From: Lunatimonas salinarum
GTDB lineage: Bacteria; Bacteroidota; Bacteroidia; Cytophagales; Cyclobacteriaceae
Reading direction: 5' to 3'
NCBI RefSeq assembly: GCF_017811155.1
Contig: NZ_JACVCV010000017.1
Span: 1-64,000, forward strand
DNA: 64,000 nucleotides
Part shown: piece after piece, positions 1 to 8,391 of the stretch
How positions within the stretch are numbered: the first letter of the stretch is position 1
Layout: each line of letters starts with the position of its first letter
Made by a program: the position numbers and the translations under genes
Notes under the pieces: generated by a model
Seen by the model: only the letters and a program-made list of their open reading frames with translations
Databases searched by the model: none
What the model was told of the DNA's origin: nothing

Positions 1-66
1 CAGTGACCTCCTGCCCCGAACGCTTTCGGGGGAGTCAGAAGCTCTAACCAACTGAGCTATAGGCCC
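1..66 (-). tRNA. tRNA-like gene with a hairpin in place of the anticodon loop (3' end cut by window)
   Basis: Read on the minus strand from 66, the sequence begins GGGCCTATAGCTCAGTTGG and gives a standard acceptor 5' strand, a D-stem GCTC/GAGC and a D-loop, as in Bacteroidota tRNA-Met or tRNA-Ile. The anticodon stem is recognisable as CTTCTG pairing with CAGGAG, and the variable-region sequence GGTC follows. Between the stem halves there are about 22 nt instead of 7 to 9, most of them the hairpin CCCCGAACGCTTTCGGGG at 14-31 (plus-strand sense). No normal anticodon can be assigned. The T-arm and 3' acceptor lie outside the window. It may be a tRNA pseudogene or a tRNA-derived RNA; a working tRNA looks unlikely. 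Confidence 0.6.
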
Positions 67-84
67 AAATTAATCTTAGCTTTT

Positions 85-147
85 TTGGTAACCTCCTGTT
101 CCTATACACATCAGGCAAATCAGAAGTACTAATAATCTGATTACCAA
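85..147 (-). pseudogene. degenerate second copy of the tRNA-like element
   Basis: This stretch repeats landmarks of the element at 1-66 with identical internal spacing: ACCTCCTG at 91-98 and TCAGAAG at 120-126 match 6-13 and 35-41, both 29 bases apart and offset by 85 bp. The 21 bases between the anticodon-stem halves differ completely in sequence but have the same length. The ends TTGGTAA (85-91) and TTACCAA (141-147) form a 7-bp closing stem. An alternative hairpin, AATCAGA with TCTGATT, is also possible. It is probably a decayed tandem tRNA copy; a structured RNA is the alternative. Confidence 0.4.
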
Positions 148-254
148 CATTTACCGGGAGAACATACCATTTTTAAAAGATATCCCCCAGTAACACCTTG
201 CTTTTGGGACTGCAATGTTACATATTTGGATTTAATTTCACAACTCCATTCGGC

Positions 255-881
255 ATGAAAAATATGAAAGATATTAAATTTTTAATCTTTGATTTAGGAA
301 ATGTAATTTACGATATAGATTATTCCCTCACTTTCAATAAATTATACGAGACACTGCCCCCAACTGCCCACGAATGTGTAAAGGACTTCATGGTGTCTGA
401 TATCCACTACCAACTGGAGATGGGCAAAATCAGCGAAGCAACATTCCGGGATGGGGTGAGAGACTACTTTGCACAGAACTGGGATGATGCATGGATCGAC
501 GATGTTTGGAACGCACTGTTGGTGGATATCCCACAGGAACGTCTCGACCTGCTCAAAAAGCTGAAAAACAGCTATCAAATTTACATGCTCAGCAACACCA
601 ACTCCATCCACTTCAAGGTCGTCGAAAAGGCGTTTGCCGACAAACTTGGAAGCCAGTGGGCGGAATTGTTCGATCGGCTTTTCTTAAGCCACGAGATGGG
701 CCTTCGCAAGCCCGACCCAGCAATCTATCAGACCGTAGTAGCGACAGTGGGCGGAAGACCGGAAGAATTTCTCTTTTTTGACGACCTGGAATCAAACCTA
801 GAGGGCGCCAAAAGTGTTGGAATCCAGACCCATCATGTGAATCATCCCAAGGCATTGATCGAGTTTTTTGCGCATGTATAG
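255..881 (+). CDS. HAD-superfamily hydrolase, subfamily IA
   Basis: Predicted cytoplasmic phosphatase of the haloacid dehalogenase superfamily, close to the YihX/epoxide-hydrolase-N-like branch. Motif I appears as FDLGNV near the N-terminus with the nucleophilic Asp, motif II as MLSN, the motif III lysine in RKPDP, and motif IV as FFDD. The helical cap lies between motifs I and II. I chose the ATG at 255 because the longer frame from a TTG at 198 adds about 19 residues that do not fit the family; ATG 264 is also possible. The 3' end overlaps the next gene by 8 nt, so the two are probably translated together. The substrate cannot be told from the sequence. Confidence 0.85.
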   Translation: MKNMKDIKFLIFDLGNVIYDIDYSLTFNKLYETLPPTAHECVKDFMVSDIHYQLEMGKISEATFRDGVRDYFAQNWDDAWIDDVWNALLVDIPQERLDLLKKLKNSYQIYMLSNTNSIHFKVVEKAFADKLGSQWAELFDRLFLSHEMGLRKPDPAIYQTVVATVGGRPEEFLFFDDLESNLEGAKSVGIQTHHVNHPKALIEFFAHV

Positions 882-1983
882 ACCAAGAACATATGCCAAA
901 CACGGCCTATTGTTTGTCCTTACCCTGATTGCCACTACCTTGGCCGGTGGGGAATGGCTGTTTGGCAGAAGCATATTATCGAAGGAAAGTCCACTAACCT
1001 GGGAATATTTTCTTCGGGCGATGGCGTTTTCTGTACCCTTTATCGGAATCTTATTGGTTCATGAACTCGGTCACCTCTTCGCTTCCATACACCACCGGGT
1101 GAAGGCGTCACTGCCTTACTTTATCCCCGGATGGTTGGGATTTATCGGGGCACCATCGATCGGTACGTTCGGGGCAGTTATTCAAATGAAAAGTCTGGTT
1201 AGCAGCCGGAGAAAGTTTTTCGATATCGGTGTCGCCGGACCGCTAGCCGGATTTATCTTGGCGATAGGCGTATTGATCTATGGATTTACCCACCTTCCCG
1301 AGGCCGATTTTATCTATGAAATACATCCTGAATACCTGGATCCGGATTATGATCCGGAAAAACAAGAAGGTGTAATGGACCTGAAACTGGGTTACAACCT
1401 GCTCTTTTGGATCTTGGAGCAGACATTGGCAGACCCGGAACGGATGCCCAATATGTCTGAAGTGATCCACTACCCCTACCTCTTCGCAGGGTATCTCGCC
1501 CTGTTTTTTACGGCTCTCAACCTTCTCCCAATCGGACAGTTGGATGGTGGTCACGTCATTTTCGGATTATTCCCCAAACACCATAAAGCCATCTCTCTTT
1601 CCGCTTATACCATATTCATCTTCTTTGCCGGGCTGGGAGTGGTTTCTCCTTTCGAAGATTTCAGTTACCTGCTGATTGCCCTGCCACTTTACGTGGGATT
1701 CGTGTTTATTTGTTACTCGAAATCTGGACTGACAATGATTAACAAGCTGATGGTTGCCTTGCTGATCGTTGCCCTGCAATATTCCCTCATCAGCTTCTTC
1801 CCAACGCTAGAAGGTTATAGCGGGTGGCTGTTTTTTGCCTTCCTGGTGGGGAGGGTTCTCGGGATTCAGCACCCAGCAGTAGTAGACAATCGGCCACTAA
1901 GTCCCACACAAAAAATAGTAGGTTGGGTAGCTATTTTGCTATTCGTCTTTTGCTTTATCCCGCAACCATTCATTATTGACTAA
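874..1983 (+). CDS. M50-family site-2-protease-like membrane metalloprotease
   Basis: Polytopic inner-membrane zinc protease of family M50, about 370 residues. The zinc motif HELGH is at residues 63-67 and the third ligand region NLLPIGQLDGGH is near residue 220, each inside a predicted membrane segment; several more hydrophobic helices follow to the C-terminus. There is no PDZ domain like that of RseP, so it belongs with the minimal S2P/EGY-like forms. The ATG at 874 overlaps the HAD gene. Its substrate is unknown. The 3' end meets the convergent rhodanese gene 15 bp away, where a short hairpin (AGGAG 1992-1996, CTCCT 2002-2006) could act as a weak terminator. Confidence 0.87.
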   Translation: MYRPRTYAKHGLLFVLTLIATTLAGGEWLFGRSILSKESPLTWEYFLRAMAFSVPFIGILLVHELGHLFASIHHRVKASLPYFIPGWLGFIGAPSIGTFGAVIQMKSLVSSRRKFFDIGVAGPLAGFILAIGVLIYGFTHLPEADFIYEIHPEYLDPDYDPEKQEGVMDLKLGYNLLFWILEQTLADPERMPNMSEVIHYPYLFAGYLALFFTALNLLPIGQLDGGHVIFGLFPKHHKAISLSAYTIFIFFAGLGVVSPFEDFSYLLIALPLYVGFVFICYSKSGLTMINKLMVALLIVALQYSLISFFPTLEGYSGWLFFAFLVGRVLGIQHPAVVDNRPLSPTQKIVGWVAILLFVFCFIPQPFIID

Positions 1984-1998
1984 AAAAAGAAAGGAGAA

Positions 1999-2307
1999 TT
2001 ACTCCTCCTCTTCCAATGCGCGGTATGCAAGGATACCTCCCAACACATTGCGTACTTTATCAAAGCCCTTTGAGGCCATAAAGTGCTTTGCATTGCCACT
2101 GCGAGCACCGGATCGGCAATGAATGACTATTTCCTTGGACTTGTATTCTTCCAGCTCGTCCAATTTGTCCGGAAGCTCCCCCAGGGGAATGTTCCATGCA
2201 CCCAAGTTATCGTCTTCATACTCATATTCTTCCCTCACGTCAATAAAAAGGAAATCTTCATTACGAGCCAATCGCTCTTTTAATTCACCTACAGTTATAT
2301 CTTCCAT
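1999..2307 (-). CDS. single-domain rhodanese
   Basis: A 102-residue cytoplasmic rhodanese-like sulfurtransferase. The CH2A-type segment FIDVREEYEYE is near residue 20 and the active-site loop HCRSGARSG carries the catalytic cysteine near residue 64. Single-domain rhodaneses move sulfane sulfur to cyanide or thiols in vitro; the physiological acceptor is unknown here. It is the last gene of a tight minus-strand set, starting 3 nt after the stop of the T9SS-tailed protein. The C-terminus ends in a run of glutamates. Confidence 0.88.
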   Translation of the reverse strand: MEDITVGELKERLARNEDFLFIDVREEYEYEDDNLGAWNIPLGELPDKLDELEEYKSKEIVIHCRSGARSGNAKHFMASKGFDKVRNVLGGILAYRALEEEE

Positions 2308-2310
2308 GCG

Positions 2311-4167
2311 TTACTTGATAATTAATCTTATAGCCTTCCACTTATTTCCAGCAAGTACCCTCACCAGATAAAGTCCTTTTTGTCGATTGGTAAAATTAAT
2401 CAAATTACCCTGTTCCGTACTTTCAATAGGCACATTAATTTCCTTTCCCTGAAAATCAAAAACCATAATCCGATCTGCCGGCCCGGTCAAAACCACATTT
2501 TCAGAATAGGCGGGATTGGGATACAGTGATAAACCGGCATCCGACTCCGGTAAACTTACCTCCATAGGAGGCGTTAGCGACAGATGGGGCCGTATCATCA
2601 GGCTCCCTGAAACGGTCTCATTTTGCTCCCATTCTCCGTAGACATTGAAAAAAACCTCCTCTGAAGAGTCCGTGCTTTTGTCAAGTCCTACATAGATAAA
2701 ATCATTGGTAAACTGGGTAAATCCCACAAAGAAAGACCCGGAAACGGAAATATTGGTATCTATGGGGAAATATGCAAAATCACCGAACTCATCAAAATCG
2801 GGTATCAATACTTCCTTACGATATATCCCGTTGCGGGTCAGGGAGTCCCAAACCATTAGCTCCAACGCATTGCCCCGCTGCAAATAATTGGCAAAGTTAA
2901 TGCTTACACCGGTCAAATAGACCTGTTCAGGCGCTTCGTATCGTATTGCCAGCATACCGGAGGTTTGGTTGATTCCCGCAGCGTATTCCGCAGATCCATC
3001 GTCATAGGCCATAAAATCCCGCAACGGCGTGATGGTACGAATCGTGTCATTTAAACGAAAATCGATGGCGGATTCAAAGAGCGTATCCTGCCCCACCAAT
3101 TGGGATACCTTCAGTTGATCTCCTGTAGAAAGATACAGCAAGGTTTCCAAATCAAACCCCTCATTGGGTAACTCACTCAGTTCGCCCATGGGGCTGCTGA
3201 AAAAGTTTCGTCGTTCTCGTGCCAAGGGTACTGGGATAAGGGGGGTATTGGCATTGATCAGTTGAATCGATGCGCCCGTATCGGCGTCACGCAAATCAAC
3301 GGTAAATTCCATGGCCCGAAATCGATTACTTAAGTTGTTAAACTGGCTTTCCAATCGAAGCTCTTCCCCAACGCCGAGTTGACCGAGCCAAAACACGGGG
3401 TAGGCTGTATACCGTCCCAAGGGACTGTTGGGAAGCAAGGTGAGCGCCCGATCCTCGTAAAAGATATCGGATGGATTGCGGTTTTTATGAAGGTATACAT
3501 AATCCAATACCCATGTATCAAAAGGCCCTGAAAGCCGTCCAATGGTTTGGAAGCGAAAACGGAAACCGGCATGCAAAAACTCAGGTTCCACTTGTAAGAT
3601 TACCTGTTCAAACGTGTCTCGACTCAATTGATCTCCACCTGCCTGTTCCCAAACAACCACCCATTCTCCCGCTTCGTTTAAAAAATGTAACTCCAGCTGA
3701 TCGGTCTCATCGGGGACTTCTCCTTTTCCACCCGCCTGCCAAAAAAAGCTAAGGAACACCGTTTGCTGCTCGTCGGGTGTAAGGCTAGCGAGATCTATGG
3801 CAAGGGAGGCCAGCCGATCTCCTTCGCCGTTGGTTAACCGTTCTCTTGAGTAGGGATTGCCCAAGTCATCAACACCATCCAGATAAACCATGCCCAATGA
3901 GGGCGGATCCACTCCGATGGAATTAGACCAGCTAACCCCTCGGGCTTCCCAAAGACTCGTATTTAGGGAGTCGGTAGAAAAATCGTCCCAAAAGGGGAGG
4001 GTAAGCAGCTCTTCCGCCAATCGGGCATTGTAGTCGGCTGGAGTTTTATCGTAATGGTGGGGACTTGGAACCAACGGAAGCTGCTGAAATTGGCTAAAGG
4101 CAGGCGTAATGAACCCCGCAAAAAGGCAAAAAGCCATGCAGGACATTATGGTTCCCAGGGCATTCAT
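2311..4167 (-). CDS. exported protein with T9SS type A sorting tail
   Basis: A 618-residue exported protein. A signal peptide ends near ITPAFS at about residue 25. The body is beta-rich, with a segment around residues 55-230 that resembles MAM or concanavalin-like jelly rolls, followed by Ig-like stretches. The last 80 residues form a type A sorting domain: LYPNPAYSENV, an FDFQGKE strand, and a final KGLYLVRVLAGN with KAIRLIIK. This predicts passage through the outer membrane by type IX secretion. No catalytic motif is visible. Its ATG follows directly on the stop codon of the PASTA gene (TAA then ATG on the minus strand), which indicates coupled translation. Confidence 0.82.
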   Translation of the reverse strand: MNALGTIMSCMAFCLFAGFITPAFSQFQQLPLVPSPHHYDKTPADYNARLAEELLTLPFWDDFSTDSLNTSLWEARGVSWSNSIGVDPPSLGMVYLDGVDDLGNPYSRERLTNGEGDRLASLAIDLASLTPDEQQTVFLSFFWQAGGKGEVPDETDQLELHFLNEAGEWVVVWEQAGGDQLSRDTFEQVILQVEPEFLHAGFRFRFQTIGRLSGPFDTWVLDYVYLHKNRNPSDIFYEDRALTLLPNSPLGRYTAYPVFWLGQLGVGEELRLESQFNNLSNRFRAMEFTVDLRDADTGASIQLINANTPLIPVPLARERRNFFSSPMGELSELPNEGFDLETLLYLSTGDQLKVSQLVGQDTLFESAIDFRLNDTIRTITPLRDFMAYDDGSAEYAAGINQTSGMLAIRYEAPEQVYLTGVSINFANYLQRGNALELMVWDSLTRNGIYRKEVLIPDFDEFGDFAYFPIDTNISVSGSFFVGFTQFTNDFIYVGLDKSTDSSEEVFFNVYGEWEQNETVSGSLMIRPHLSLTPPMEVSLPESDAGLSLYPNPAYSENVVLTGPADRIMVFDFQGKEINVPIESTEQGNLINFTNRQKGLYLVRVLAGNKWKAIRLIIK

Positions 4168-4941
4168 TTAGAACTGGCTCTCATCCAATAATTCCGACAC
4201 CCAAATATCCACCCGTTCACCGGTCTTGGCCATGATGCCATCCGGAGGAAGCTGCCTAACCACGGTTCCCTTGGGCACCGTATCGGTTTTTACGTAATTC
4301 ACATTTCCCATTCGAAGACCGGAACCTAAAATCAAAAACTCAGCCTCCACGTCATCCAGGCCGATTAGATTGGGCATCTCGAAGCTCTGATTACCGTAGC
4401 CATCTCCCACGACCAGGTCAATTTGGGAACCCTTGGGTATCTCAAAACCTTCCTCAATATCACGCCCTCGGTACTTTTGCTCCAGCACAACATTGATACC
4501 GATGTCGGGCACGTAAATTATTTCTCCACGTACCAGGCCGTAATTTGCGAGTACTTCCTGGGCGTTCTTCAGCTGCGTATTTACCAATCCCGGCATTTTG
4601 ATCAACGGCGGATTTTCAGCATTCAGCGTAACGTAGATTTTGCGGTTTTGCTTGACCTTGGCACCCGGTTTGGGGTTTTGCTTGAGTACAGATAGTGGCG
4701 ATACCTCCGCTACAAAGCCGCTATCGGGAGTCACTTCGTACCGTAGATCTCTGGCCAACAGAAAGTTAGCTAGCTCCGAATAGTGAATACCCTCCAAATC
4801 GGGAACAGTAACCGATTCGCCGTGATTGGTATAGCCCGGTAAATAGATATTAAAGAAGACGAATAACATAAGGAACAGAATCCCAATCATGATTAGGATG
4901 TGGGTTCCCAGTTTCTTCAATCCTTTTATAAATCCTTCCAT
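4168..4941 (-). CDS. membrane-anchored PASTA-domain protein
   Basis: A 257-residue protein with a short basic N-terminus, one membrane helix at about residues 13-32 and three PASTA repeats (about 40-108, 109-180 and 181-252), each with the usual phrase pattern VPDLEG, MPGLVN or MPNLIG. The PASTA domains would face the periplasm. In Gram-positive bacteria PASTA domains on Ser/Thr kinases and PBPs sense cell-wall material; here there is no kinase domain, which is the normal state for the Bacteroidota homologues. It heads a minus-strand unit with the T9SS protein and the rhodanese. Confidence 0.87.
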   Translation of the reverse strand: MEGFIKGLKKLGTHILIMIGILFLMLFVFFNIYLPGYTNHGESVTVPDLEGIHYSELANFLLARDLRYEVTPDSGFVAEVSPLSVLKQNPKPGAKVKQNRKIYVTLNAENPPLIKMPGLVNTQLKNAQEVLANYGLVRGEIIYVPDIGINVVLEQKYRGRDIEEGFEIPKGSQIDLVVGDGYGNQSFEMPNLIGLDDVEAEFLILGSGLRMGNVNYVKTDTVPKGTVVRQLPPDGIMAKTGERVDIWVSELLDESQF

Positions 4942-5080
4942 AATGGTCTTATATAAACAATAATAAACACGTAAAACTAACCAATTTTAGGTGCAAGTGA
5001 ATACTGAGTGTCCATCAAAAGTGATTCCAATGCGAGTGGTTTTGATATGAATTAGCATAATTCCCGTTAATTTATGCAAA

Positions 5081-8000
5081 TCAACGGACAATCAACCTCC
5101 TAGTCTCGGTAAAAAACCGGCTGCTGATCTGCACAATATACAGTCCCTTCGCAAACTTAACCGTGTCAAATGTATAGGTTTGATTTAAGGTCTGTGGTTT
5201 TTCCTGATCAAGCACCACCTGTCCAGAAGGAGAGATCACTTGCACGCGAACGCTTTCAAATTCGGCAAAATTAAACGCCAAATGAAACCGGTCAGACGCC
5301 GGATTGGGATATAAAACGGTATTGTTCAATCCCGGATCTACAGGCTGGGGATTGTCCGACAGAAACAACTCCAAATCATCCAGAAACAGGACGGCACCGG
5401 GTGCTCCCTGATTGCTCACCCGGAAAAATAGTCGGACGTTGTCTTCACCCGCATAAGCTGACAAATTCACAAATTCCCGCTCAAAAGGACTTGGATTTGT
5501 CTGATTGGGCGGTTGCGCACGTTCACTACTGTTCAGCCCTGCCCCTTGCCTACTCCACACGGTATCCGCCGTAACCCCACCATCGGTGCTCACAAGCAGA
5601 TCAAAAGAAAGGTCTGACGTACTTGAAAACCCTCCACCACTCCAACCAAAGAACAGACTGGCCCGATCCGTCCCGCCCAGATCAAAGAGCGGCGACGCAA
5701 ACCAATATGAGTCCCCTTCTTCTATCATGGTCAATCCCAAGTAGCTGTTTTCTCCCTCGCCCAAAAACACCCGCCAAGAAGAAAAATTCCGCTCCGGATT
5801 AATCCTAAGCCAAGAACCCAAGGCTTCTGACTGGTCAAAGTCCTGCCTCCAAGGAATCTGAATCCTACTGCTGTCCTGGAAAATATGCCAGCGCAGGGAG
5901 CTGTAATTTCCACCATTCTGGTCAAAATTCGGCTGGTATATGCGGTAATCTATTCGGTTTTGCCCAAATCGGAATAGATCAGGCAGCTGCAATGCCTTGG
6001 TCTCACCTACGCCCAATGCAAAGTCCCTAATCAGCAAGGTGGTCATATCTGCCACCCGACCCTGCATGAAGACGTCCACCAAGAAACCGTCAATAGGGAG
6101 ATTGCCCGTATTGCTTACCAATACTTCGTCCCGGTCTTGAAGCCCTGCCGTAACCGGCAAAGGACTACTCTTTTGGGCCAACTCAAAATCGTACCGATAG
6201 ACCTCATTATCCTCAATGACCAGATTTTTTACAAATATGTTATTCCCAAACCCATTACTCGATATGAGTGCCACCCTGACCTGATCATGTCCGGCATACG
6301 CACTTAGGTTAACCACTTCCTTCCTAAACTGACCATGGCTGTCGGGGAAAAATTCGCTAAACGTACGCGGCTGCGTGGCGAGGGAGTCATCTCGCTTGGT
6401 ATACAGGTAATCCATGGCCTGAAACGTATTGCCGCAGTCTAAAGAAACGGCCACCATCAAACCTTCTTGAAATTGCTCACTGTCAAAGGGCGAAAAGGCC
6501 AGATCAAAGGAAAGCTGCGCATTGCTTACATCCTGTAGACTGAAAGTGGGACTGACAAAGTAATCGATCTCTCCCTGCAGGTTGTAGTTGTATCCGTTCA
6601 AGTAAATAAGGGATTCGCTAACCCCATCAAGGGGCAGCTCTATACGCTCCCACGTCACCAGGTTGTCCGGGTTATAGATATCCCAACGTTCAATGCCCTG
6701 TCTCGCTTGGTAAAAAGGCAACTCGGTAAATGACGCAAAAACGGGGGATGAATTCAAGTAATTGTTAAAAGGGTCTTCATCCTGCCCACCGTTGACGGTT
6801 AGAATTTGCGCTTCAAAGAAATTGACCTCAGCGGTCAAAGCCATTGGGTCAAAACTAAGCGTGTCGCTTGCTCCTACCGGCAGGTCCAACGAAAAGGAGC
6901 GGGTTTGCACGGTTTGGTCGTTCAAGCGGATCTGAACTTCCGCGCTTTCAACGGAATTTGCACCGACATTGGTAATCAATATCCGAGGGATTACGTCTCC
7001 CGTGCACACAAATCGATAAGGATCAACGATTTTATCCAACCTCAAGTTGTTTACCAACAACGTGGGATCTTCCAAGCCCCTACTGCTAAGAAGCGAAATT
7101 CGTCTGGGGCTGGAGGCAAGTACGGTGTTCATCCGCTCGATTTGCCCAAGGGTAAACAGGTTCATACATACATCCGAGGTGTAGTCCATGAAATTCTGGA
7201 TCATATCCACCGAACCGCAGCTGGAACGGGGGTGTGGTGGGCATCCAACAGTAAAAAATCCCTGTTCTGGCGTATCGCCTACAAAATCATCCACACCACA
7301 GGGACCATCTCCCCAAATATGCCTTAGCCCTAGAAAATGCCCCACTTCATGGGTAGCGGTGCGCCCTCTAGAGGAGGGAACGGCATTTCCCCCCTCACCA
7401 AAATACCGGTAATCTATCGTAACTCCATCCGTCAAACGGGAAGGGGGGGGGAAATCCAATCCCGGTAGATTGCTGGCTACCGGAAAGGAAGCATAACCAA
7501 TATTGGGAGCCTGTAGGGGCAAGACCCAAAGGTTCAGGTAATCCTCAGCAGGCCAGTAGGCAAGCTCACTGATTTGCGCATTAAACCCAAGAGGATAGGT
7601 CTCCCTGCTTCCCTGCACTCGGTTAATGCCATTGGTAGGCATTCCGCTAGGATCCTGGCGGGCAAGAACAAACTCAATACCCGCATCACCAGCCACATTG
7701 CGAAACTCCTCTGGAGTATTCACTGCATCTGGATTAAGTCTTCTGAAATCTTGATTTAAAATCGCTATTTGCGAAAGAATCTGCTCTTCGGGGATATTTG
7801 CCCCCACCCCTACCGGTGTACCGGTATGGATCACGTGCACCACTACCGGAATTCGCCGAACTTCATTCATTTGACGTTGCAAGGAACCTTGTTGTTTCAA
7901 TTCCTGCTTACGCCTGCTTAGCCATGATTCAAAGTACTCCTTGGAACCAAATACACCGAGCTCCCTTTCCTGAAGCTGCTCCATAAAAACTGCTCCGCAC

Positions 8001-8155
8001 TTTTCGTCGTGCACATGCAGCACACCCAGACCTGTTGAACCTTGTGCAAATCCCCTCGAAGAAAAAAACAACCCAACAACCAGCAGAACGCAAAGTCGCA
8101 ATGCGATGGTGAATACATGTAAATGCCGGGTGGGAAGGTTAAGCCACTTCAACAT
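5081..8155 (-). CDS. secreted M43-family (pappalysin-like) metalloprotease with T9SS tail
   Basis: A 1024-residue exported zinc protease. A signal peptide ends near SSRGFAQG. The catalytic domain carries HEVGHFLGLRH (metzincin HExxHxxGxxH) at about residue 268, and the Met-turn phrase NFMDYTSDVCMN follows, as in pappalysin/ulilysin. The remaining residues are beta-sandwich modules, including two MAM-like repeats with the phrase VNLSAYAG. The C-terminus is a T9SS type A sorting domain beginning LYPNPASD. A run of nine identical bases at 7443-7451 lies at about codons 235-237, upstream of the active site. The start overlaps the end of the NifU-domain gene by 17 nt, which suggests co-transcription. 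Confidence 0.87.
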   Translation of the reverse strand: MLKWLNLPTRHLHVFTIALRLCVLLVVGLFFSSRGFAQGSTGLGVLHVHDEKCGAVFMEQLQERELGVFGSKEYFESWLSRRKQELKQQGSLQRQMNEVRRIPVVVHVIHTGTPVGVGANIPEEQILSQIAILNQDFRRLNPDAVNTPEEFRNVAGDAGIEFVLARQDPSGMPTNGINRVQGSRETYPLGFNAQISELAYWPAEDYLNLWVLPLQAPNIGYASFPVASNLPGLDFPPPSRLTDGVTIDYRYFGEGGNAVPSSRGRTATHEVGHFLGLRHIWGDGPCGVDDFVGDTPEQGFFTVGCPPHPRSSCGSVDMIQNFMDYTSDVCMNLFTLGQIERMNTVLASSPRRISLLSSRGLEDPTLLVNNLRLDKIVDPYRFVCTGDVIPRILITNVGANSVESAEVQIRLNDQTVQTRSFSLDLPVGASDTLSFDPMALTAEVNFFEAQILTVNGGQDEDPFNNYLNSSPVFASFTELPFYQARQGIERWDIYNPDNLVTWERIELPLDGVSESLIYLNGYNYNLQGEIDYFVSPTFSLQDVSNAQLSFDLAFSPFDSEQFQEGLMVAVSLDCGNTFQAMDYLYTKRDDSLATQPRTFSEFFPDSHGQFRKEVVNLSAYAGHDQVRVALISSNGFGNNIFVKNLVIEDNEVYRYDFELAQKSSPLPVTAGLQDRDEVLVSNTGNLPIDGFLVDVFMQGRVADMTTLLIRDFALGVGETKALQLPDLFRFGQNRIDYRIYQPNFDQNGGNYSSLRWHIFQDSSRIQIPWRQDFDQSEALGSWLRINPERNFSSWRVFLGEGENSYLGLTMIEEGDSYWFASPLFDLGGTDRASLFFGWSGGGFSSTSDLSFDLLVSTDGGVTADTVWSRQGAGLNSSERAQPPNQTNPSPFEREFVNLSAYAGEDNVRLFFRVSNQGAPGAVLFLDDLELFLSDNPQPVDPGLNNTVLYPNPASDRFHLAFNFAEFESVRVQVISPSGQVVLDQEKPQTLNQTYTFDTVKFAKGLYIVQISSRFFTETRRLIVR

Positions 8156-8387
8156 TTACCGCTTCTACTTTGACTATCTCAGGAATCGCTTTTTTGATGG
8201 CCTCTTCAACCCCGGCCTTGAGCGTCATCGCCGACATGGGGCAAGAACTACACGTACCCATTAACTCCAGCTTTAGCACCATATCCTCCGTAAGGTCCAC
8301 CACCTTTACATTGCCACCATCAGCCTCTAGGTAGGGCCTGATGGTATCGAGTGCGACCTCTATCTGTGCTTTAAATTGATCTAACAT
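8139..8387 (-). CDS. NifU C-terminal domain Fe-S scaffold protein
   Basis: An 82-residue protein consisting only of the NifU C-terminal (Nfu) domain. The CSSCPMS motif near residue 46 holds the CxxC cysteines that bridge a [4Fe-4S] cluster in a dimer. It is expected to carry Fe-S clusters to target enzymes in the cytoplasm. It starts 4 bp after the stop of the Mrp-type ATPase, another Fe-S carrier, and this pairing supports the role. It overlaps the M43 protease gene at its 3' end. Confidence 0.92.
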   Translation of the reverse strand: MLDQFKAQIEVALDTIRPYLEADGGNVKVVDLTEDMVLKLELMGTCSSCPMSAMTLKAGVEEAIKKAIPEIVKVEAVNVEVA

Positions 8388-8391
8388 CTTA

